DNA of 7,343 bases from Microcaldota archaeon. Lineage in GTDB: Archaea > Micrarchaeota > Micrarchaeia > Burarchaeales > JAKAKT01. Under the pieces are notes generated by a model. That model saw nothing but the letters and a program-made list of their open reading frames with translations. It was not told the origin of the DNA and made no database searches. The translations under genes and the position numbers were made by a program. Shown here in pieces: positions 6,517 to 7,343 of the stretch. How positions within the stretch are numbered: the stretch's first letter is position 1; each line of letters opens with the position of its first letter. The DNA lies in contig JAPLWU010000113.1 in the NCBI GenBank assembly GCA_026396425.1, positions 1 to 7,343 on the forward strand, read 5' to 3'.

Positions 6517-7047
6517 TTAGTCCTGCACCTTGTGCTCGTTCCTGAAGCCGAGAATCCTCTTGCTCCTGCCTCCCCTGTGCTGCTGGATGTGGTGGCGGAT
6601 TTCCGAAGTCTTGTTGATTATGTCGCGCCTGCCCGTTTCTATGTCGATGAGGATGAACTTGCGCGAGACGTTGCGCATGAGCGCGGATTTCCAGATTATG
6701 GAGCGCATGGAGTCTATGAGGCTGGGGTCGCTCGAAGAAAGGATGAGGACCGCTATGTTCGGGGCGAATTCCGTGAGCTTCCAAAGCCCGAGCATTGCCT
6801 GCTCCTTGTCCTCTGCGAAAACCACCGCTGCCGAGGCAGGAGAGGCGAGGGCGCAGTCCACCTTGCCCAGCTCTGTTCCTGTGTTGACTATGACTTCCAC
6901 CTCGCGCGAGCAGTGCACGTTGTGCGAGGAGGCAAGCTGGAGATAGTAGTCGCCAACCGTCTTCCTGAGGTCGCCAGGATTGCCGCGGACGTATTCCAGG
7001 AGTTTTCCAACGTTCGCTACCTCGTCTTCCCAATTCAAGCTAACCAT
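6517..7047 (-). CDS. Small protein with PD-(D/E)XK-like nuclease signature
   Basis: A 176-residue protein I cannot assign to a named family. ATG 7047 follows GGTGG (7052-7056) by 4 bases. Order of elements: helix at 6-22 (WEDEVANVGKLLEYV), helix 26-41 (LRKTVGDYYLQLAS), strand with E49/E51 (REVEVIVN), strand GKVDCALASP with D64, strand AAVVFAEDK with E79 and K81, then helix EQAMLGLWKLTEF and strand IAVLILSSS. D64, a 14-residue gap, then E-x-K preceded by hydrophobic residues and followed by a helix is the core layout of PD-(D/E)XK nucleases. The tail (150-176, RHHIQQHRGGRSKRILGFRNEHK) is basic and could bind nucleic acid. Nuclease activity is inferred from the motif only; a Rossmann-like non-enzyme is the main alternative. 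A structured segment of about 120 bases lies in its upstream region. A 200-residue frame in the same region is a high-GC shadow. Confidence 0.82.
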   Translation of the reverse strand: MVSLNWEDEVANVGKLLEYVRGNPGDLRKTVGDYYLQLASSHNVHCSREVEVIVNTGTELGKVDCALASPASAAVVFAEDKEQAMLGLWKLTEFAPNIAVLILSSSDPSLIDSMRSIIWKSALMRNVSRKFILIDIETGRRDIINKTSEIRHHIQQHRGGRSKRILGFRNEHKVQD

Positions 7048-7118
7048 TTAACCACCACATATTCACGCCTGAAACGCATTTCACCATGTCGTCCACAAGC
7101 CCAAGCCACGTAAGGCGT

Positions 7119-7184
7119 CGCATACCCACATCCAACGAGGCGAACATGCGTTCACGCATAACCCAGCTCGGATGTGGGTATGCG
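7119..7184. repeat. Perfect 15-bp inverted repeat with nested hairpin
   Basis: CGCATACCCACATCC (7119-7133) is exactly complementary to GGATGTGGGTATGCG (7170-7184), 36 bases apart. GAG (7137-7139) and CTC (7167-7169) extend the stem after a 3-base bulge, and ATGCG-TTCA-CGCAT (7146-7159) forms an inner hairpin. Immediately before it, ACGCCT (7065-7070) pairs with AGGCGT (7113-7118), which abuts the long stem. The inner CGCATAACCC (7155-7164) could instead pair with GGGTATGCG (7176-7184). This could be a structured leader RNA, an unknown small RNA or a palindromic element; no known RNA class is recognised. Confidence 0.7.
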
Positions 7185-7255
7185 GTGAGTATGTGACTTC
7201 CGTATCCGCTGAAGCATTCATGCAAGACTGGTCAGGCTTGAATGGGCGCGGGGAG

Positions 7256-7265
7256 TATTTAAATA
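7256..7265. promoter_or_regulatory. Palindromic TATA box in the divergent intergenic region
   Basis: TATTTAAATA is its own reverse complement. Rightward, a start near 7286 leaves about 10 bases of leader holding the GGTGG at 7287-7291. Leftward, a start near 7235 would make a leader of about 188 bases through the inverted repeat to the gene starting at 7047. ACAAA just before it on the minus strand resembles a TFB-recognition element; GGGGAG before it on the plus strand is less typical. Confidence 0.6.
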
Positions 7266-7295
7266 TTTGTCCGCCCTTCTCTAAACGGTGGAAAA

Positions 7296-7343
7296 ATGCT
7301 AAACATCGAGGAAGCGGCGTATCTTGTGCGCATCGCGCGGTCG
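7296..7343 (+). CDS. Start of an AMMECR1-domain-like protein (cut by window edge)
   Basis: Only 16 codons are visible: MLNIEEAAYLVRIARS. ATG 7296 follows GGTGG (7287-7291) by 4 bases and a TATA box about 35 bases upstream, so the start is well supported. The pattern of an acidic pair then a hydrophobic-basic helix ending L-V-R-I-A-R matches how archaeal AMMECR1-domain proteins begin (typically ..EEG..LV.LAR.AIE). Archaeal members are often neighbours of Memo-like and radical-SAM genes. With so few residues the family call is tentative; the rest of the gene outside the window would settle it. Confidence 0.6.
   Translation, partial: MLNIEEAAYLVRIARS

Noticed and set aside
6431..7033. A 200-residue minus-strand frame rich in Arg, Gln, Pro and His
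   Set aside because: It is a shadow of the 176-residue gene, which has a good ribosome site, balanced composition and a recognisable fold pattern. It also runs through the T-rich terminator and into the aminopeptidase promoter.
6532..7113. A 193-residue plus-strand frame
   Set aside because: Opposite-strand shadow of the same gene. It lacks a ribosome site and crosses the other gene's start and leader.
7119..7184. CRISPR repeat or rho-independent terminator
   Set aside because: There is only one inverted pair with no regularly spaced copies. No T-run follows either arm, and the loop is too long for a terminator.
7040..7225. A 61-residue minus-strand frame overlapping the inverted repeat and the start of the nuclease-like gene
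   Set aside because: It begins at TTG without a ribosome site, contains both arms of the 15-bp repeat, and has no protein-like pattern. The repeat explains the sequence better.
7230..7236. GGTCAGG, a motif seen in the SRP RNA core
   Set aside because: The matching asymmetric-loop sequence (AGCAGC-type) and helix 8 stem are absent, so this is a chance heptamer.

Overview
The window looks like a piece of archaeal chromosome, probably from an uncultivated lineage. DPANN-type is my guess from the protein families, not something the sequence proves. The evidence is archaeal promoter architecture: TTTATAAA/TATTTAAATA-type TATA boxes about 25 bases before starts or short leaders, GGTGG/GGTGA ribosome sites 4-5 bases from ATG, T-rich stretches after stop codons, one apparently leaderless gene, and archaeal-style Lrp and M29 proteins. 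I see no transposase, integrase, CRISPR, tRNA or rRNA.

Layout, left to right. (1) 1-1472, minus: a Cys/Ser/Asn-rich, repeat-built protein (paralog A) whose C-terminus runs off the left edge. (2) 1517-2491, minus: an unrecognised 324-residue protein with codon use unlike its neighbours. (3) 2492-2609: a compact divergent promoter region. (4) 2610-3596, plus: a regulator made of two complete Lrp/AsnC units in tandem, probably read from a leaderless mRNA. (5) 3619-5214 (or 5250), minus: paralog B, a complete homologue of paralog A. (6) 5339-6421, minus: an M29-family metallo-aminopeptidase with its metal ligands intact. (7) 6517-7047, minus: a small protein with a PD-(D/E)XK-like D...ExK signature. 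(8) 7048-7295: a divergent intergenic region with a perfect 15-bp inverted repeat, nested and competing hairpins, and a palindromic TATA box. (9) 7296-7343, plus: the first 16 codons of a gene resembling the start of AMMECR1-domain proteins.

The most notable content is the pair of paralogs. Each is itself an internal duplication of a module of about 270-280 residues: a helical AF..T...LFG...DY..WL segment, a linker, a Cys/Ser/Asn solenoid-like stretch, and a closing N..L...KY..I...L motif. Four module copies therefore lie within about 5 kb, flanking a double-Lrp regulator and an orphan gene of atypical codon use. In wording they resemble the Cys-rich repeat proteins that automated pipelines label 'Caib/BaiF family' in candidate-phylum genomes, a label that does not describe them. 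Their function is unknown.

The right half looks like ordinary peptide-turnover and housekeeping genes, each with its own promoter. The exception is the structured 7065-7184 segment, which would form a long 5' leader for the small nuclease-like gene if the palindromic TATA box fires leftward.
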